The notes under the pieces: model-generated
Told to the model about the DNA's origin: nothing
The model's database searches: none
The model's input: only the letters and a program-made list of their open reading frames with translations
Translations under genes and position numbers: made by a program
In this document: positions 4,219-6,103 of the stretch, piece by piece
Layout of the letters: every line of letters starts with the position of its first letter
How positions within the stretch are numbered: position 1 is the first letter of the stretch
Assembly: GCA_017420625.1 (NCBI GenBank)
Contig: JAFOIR010000079.1
Span: 1 to 6,103 of the forward strand
Reading direction: 5' to 3'
Length of the DNA stretch: 6,103 nucleotides
From: Bacillota bacterium
GTDB taxonomy: Bacteria > Bacillota_A > Clostridia > Lachnospirales > Bianqueaceae

Positions 4219-5304
4219 ATGCGCAATCATGAAGTTACCAATCATCAGCTGCTGCTGGACTCCAAAGGAGAACTAAGAGAACCCGGCTGGTCGAGAAGCC
4301 AGGTACAGCAGTATCGCCGGAGCATGATCAAGGCACCGGCTTTTCGCATCAAGGAATGGGACTACTATCTGGTGCTTTCCGACAAGTTTGCTGGAGCGTT
4401 CACGATCTCGGATGACGGGTATGTAGGACTGCAGTCCGTATCGCTCTTAAGATTTGGGAAAGGCCGCACCGCCGGTGCGGAAGCAACCGGCGATGCCTAC
4501 ATCGAAGATGTGGTGCCGTGGGAGCATACCGAAACCGTGCTGAACGTTTTTCCTATGGGCAAGCTGAAACTGCCGGAGGACAGTTCCGCCGGCGATACCG
4601 TCTATGAAGATAAACGGCTTCAGATGCGTTTCGCAGCAGGCGGCGGCAAGCGGCGGATCACCTGTCATTATGAAAATTTCTGTGACGGCAAACCTTTTGA
4701 CTGTGATATCACCCTCGAGCAGCCGCCCATGGAATCCATGGTCATCGCGACGCCCTGGGACAAGAAGCATGCCTTCTACTATAATCAGAAGATCAACTGC
4801 ATGAAAGCCAGCGGCTGGATGGAATATGACGGAAAACGCTATGAATTTGATCCGGCGACTGATTACGGCACGCTAGACTGGGGCCGCGGTGTATGGACCT
4901 ATGATAATACCTGGTTCTGGGGTTCCGGCAACTGCACGATCGAAACTCCGGATGGCCCGGAGAGTCTCGGATGGAACATCGGCTATGGTTTTGGCAATAC
5001 AAAGGCTGCAACGGAGAACGTGATCTTCTATAAAGGCAAGGTCCACAAGCTGGATGACATCACGTTTGTCATTCCGCCGGACGATATCATGAAACCATGG
5101 CAGTTTACATCATCCGATCACCGCTTTGAAATGACCTTTGAGCCGGTGCTCGATCGGGCAGCCAAGCTGGATTTCAAAGTCATCGTCTCGGATCAGCATC
5201 AGGTCTTCGGAAAGATGAGCGGCTCGCTCACCCTGGACGACGGCACGATCCTGACCATCAAAGATGTTATGTGCTTTGCAGAAAAAGTTCACAATAAGTA
5301 CTAG
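4219..5304 (+). CDS. DUF2804 family protein
   Basis: This 361-residue protein spans the full length of the uncharacterised DUF2804 family. Recognisable segments are the N-terminal EPGWSRSQVQQYRRSMIKAP (21-40), followed by FRIKEWDYYLVLSD (42-55), DYGTLDWGRGVWTY (215-228), TWFWGSG (231-237) and GWNIGYGFGNTKAATENVIF (251-270). It is rich in aromatic residues and predicted strands, with no signal peptide or transmembrane helix, so it is probably cytosolic. A near-ideal AAGGAGG (4205-4211) starts just after the dehydratase stop and 7 nt before the ATG, so both genes form one operon and translation may be coupled. The aromatic, beta-rich character would suit binding of a hydrophobic or carbohydrate ligand, but that is speculation; no catalytic function is known to me. 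Confidence 0.88.
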   Translation: MRNHEVTNHQLLLDSKGELREPGWSRSQVQQYRRSMIKAPAFRIKEWDYYLVLSDKFAGAFTISDDGYVGLQSVSLLRFGKGRTAGAEATGDAYIEDVVPWEHTETVLNVFPMGKLKLPEDSSAGDTVYEDKRLQMRFAAGGGKRRITCHYENFCDGKPFDCDITLEQPPMESMVIATPWDKKHAFYYNQKINCMKASGWMEYDGKRYEFDPATDYGTLDWGRGVWTYDNTWFWGSGNCTIETPDGPESLGWNIGYGFGNTKAATENVIFYKGKVHKLDDITFVIPPDDIMKPWQFTSSDHRFEMTFEPVLDRAAKLDFKVIVSDQHQVFGKMSGSLTLDDGTILTIKDVMCFAEKVHNKY

Positions 5305-5325
5305 AGACAATAAATCAGAACGAAA

Positions 5326-5358
5326 AAAACCTGTCAGGCTAAAAACCCGACAGGTTTT
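5326..5358. terminator. Bidirectional intrinsic terminator between convergent genes
   Basis: A 10-bp perfect stem (AAAACCTGTC 5326-5335 with GACAGGTTTT 5349-5358) has a possible inner GG/CC pair. T-rich sequence follows on the plus strand (TTTTCTTGT), and a T-run on the minus strand comes from A5323-5329. It can end both the dehydratase-DUF2804 operon and the convergent DUF853 gene. Confidence 0.85.
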
Positions 5359-5376
5359 CTTGTGGACAAAATAAGT

Positions 5377-6103
5377 TTATTTCTTGAACAGGATTCCCAG
5401 AAGATTTCGTCCGAGGGAAGCACCCAGATTGCCGCCCAGAAGTTTTCCGAAGGAACCGAATTTGCCGAAGATCGACTTGCCGACTTCACGGCCGACCGTA
5501 CCGACGACGGTGGAACCGACCGACTTGGCTGCCTGCTTGCGGGCATTGGCCGCTTTCTGCTCTTCGCGTTCTTTCTCTCTGGCTTCTTTCTCAGCCGCTT
5601 TCTGCGCTTCTTTTTCTGCTGCTGCCTGTTCCTTGGCTTCCTGTTTCTCCAGTTCAGCCTGTTCTTTGGCTTCCTGTTCCTCTAAGCCGAGTCTCTGCAG
5701 GAATTCGTAGGCAGAATCAGGATCGACGGCATTGGCATATTTGCTGTAGCAAAGGCTTGACTTGATCGCAGCATCTCTTTCCTCGTCCGTGATGGAACCG
5801 AAGCGGCTCTCGGGCGGAAGGATGTAAGCTTTCTCACAGACGGTGGGAATACCGCCTTCATCCAGGAACGAAACAACAGCTTCGCCGGTTCCCAGATTCA
5901 GAATGGTGTCGTAGGTATCGAAAGCCGGATTGGCGCGGAAGGAATCAGCCGCTGCTTTGACCGCACGCTGATCAGCCGGCGTATAGGCACGAAGACCGTG
6001 CTGGATCTTGTTGCCGAGCTGAGCCAGGACGGAGTCCGGAATATCTTTCGGATTCTGGGTGCAGAAGTAAACGCCTACACCTTTGGAACGGATCAGTTTG
6101 ACC
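5377..6103 (-). CDS. DUF853/YjgR-like HerA-type ATPase, C-terminal part, 5' end outside window
   Basis: The minus-strand frame is open from the window edge to the stop at 5377-5379, giving 241 residues of the C-terminus. RSKGVGVYFCTQNPKDIPDSVLAQLGNKIQHGLRAYTP (5-42) matches the end of the ATPase core of the YjgR/DUF853 family, HerA/FtsK-like P-loop proteins; the TQNP segment is the sensor region after Walker B. FRANPAFDT (55-63) and GTGEAVVSFLDEGG (71-84) continue the family match. Residues 140-193 are an almost uninterrupted Glu/Ala/Lys/Gln coiled coil, followed by a glycine-rich tail with repeated G-x-x-x-G spacing ending LLGILFKK. The Walker A and B motifs must lie upstream. The cellular role of YjgR-type ATPases is not established. 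It converges on the DUF2804 gene with a shared terminator. Confidence 0.9.
   Translation of the reverse strand, partial: VKLIRSKGVGVYFCTQNPKDIPDSVLAQLGNKIQHGLRAYTPADQRAVKAAADSFRANPAFDTYDTILNLGTGEAVVSFLDEGGIPTVCEKAYILPPESRFGSITDEERDAAIKSSLCYSKYANAVDPDSAYEFLQRLGLEEQEAKEQAELEKQEAKEQAAAEKEAQKAAEKEAREKEREEQKAANARKQAAKSVGSTVVGTVGREVGKSIFGKFGSFGKLLGGNLGASLGRNLLGILFKK

Noticed and set aside
5362..5685. Plus-strand ORF with a very hydrophobic Phe/Leu-rich tail, resembling a membrane protein
   Set aside because: It is the complement of the Glu/Ala/Lys coiled-coil codons of the DUF853 gene. It has no ribosome binding site, and the opposite strand has a clear family match.

Overview
The window looks like chromosomal DNA of a moderate-GC Bacillota, most plausibly from the Erysipelotrichia or a neighbouring gut lineage. 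This is inferred from the DUF1292 protein, the strong AAGGAG-type ribosome binding sites, sigma-A-like promoters and a TxpA/BsrG-type small membrane toxin. No rRNA or other taxonomic marker is present, so the placement is tentative.

Layout. (1) 1-693 is the 3' part of a three-domain Xaa-Pro aminopeptidase (M24B). A very acidic DUF1292 protein follows at 723-1004 and a stem-loop terminator at 1057-1112. (2) 1113-2457 is an AT-rich, rearranged stretch. It holds two related copies of a type I toxin-antitoxin-like unit and the remains of an iron-containing alcohol dehydrogenase on the minus strand. Copy 2 (1549-1898) is complete: a sense promoter, a 29-codon hydrophobic peptide gene, and a convergent antisense RNA gene with its own promoter and intrinsic terminator. 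Copy 1 (1335-1506) has lost almost the whole peptide gene and its sense promoter but keeps an intact antisense RNA gene, so it appears to be an orphan antitoxin RNA. (3) 2367-5358 is a two-gene operon: an IlvD/Edd-family dehydratase, probably acting on a sugar acid, followed closely by a DUF2804 protein. A promoter with a palindrome over its -35 box lies upstream and a bidirectional terminator lies downstream. (4) 5377-6103 on the minus strand is the C-terminal part of a HerA/FtsK-like ATPase of the DUF853 (YjgR) family, whose 5' end is outside the window.

How the parts work together. The aminopeptidase and the DUF1292 gene are close enough to be co-transcribed. The dehydratase and DUF2804 genes almost certainly are. 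In the toxin locus, the roughly 95-nt antisense RNA overlaps the last codons and 3' region of the toxin mRNA, as in the Bacillus bsrG/SR4 and txpA/RatA systems. The 5' end of the toxin mRNA is complementary to sequence downstream of its stop codon, which suggests an additional fold-back control. The most interesting part of the window is this locus with its antisense-only neighbour.
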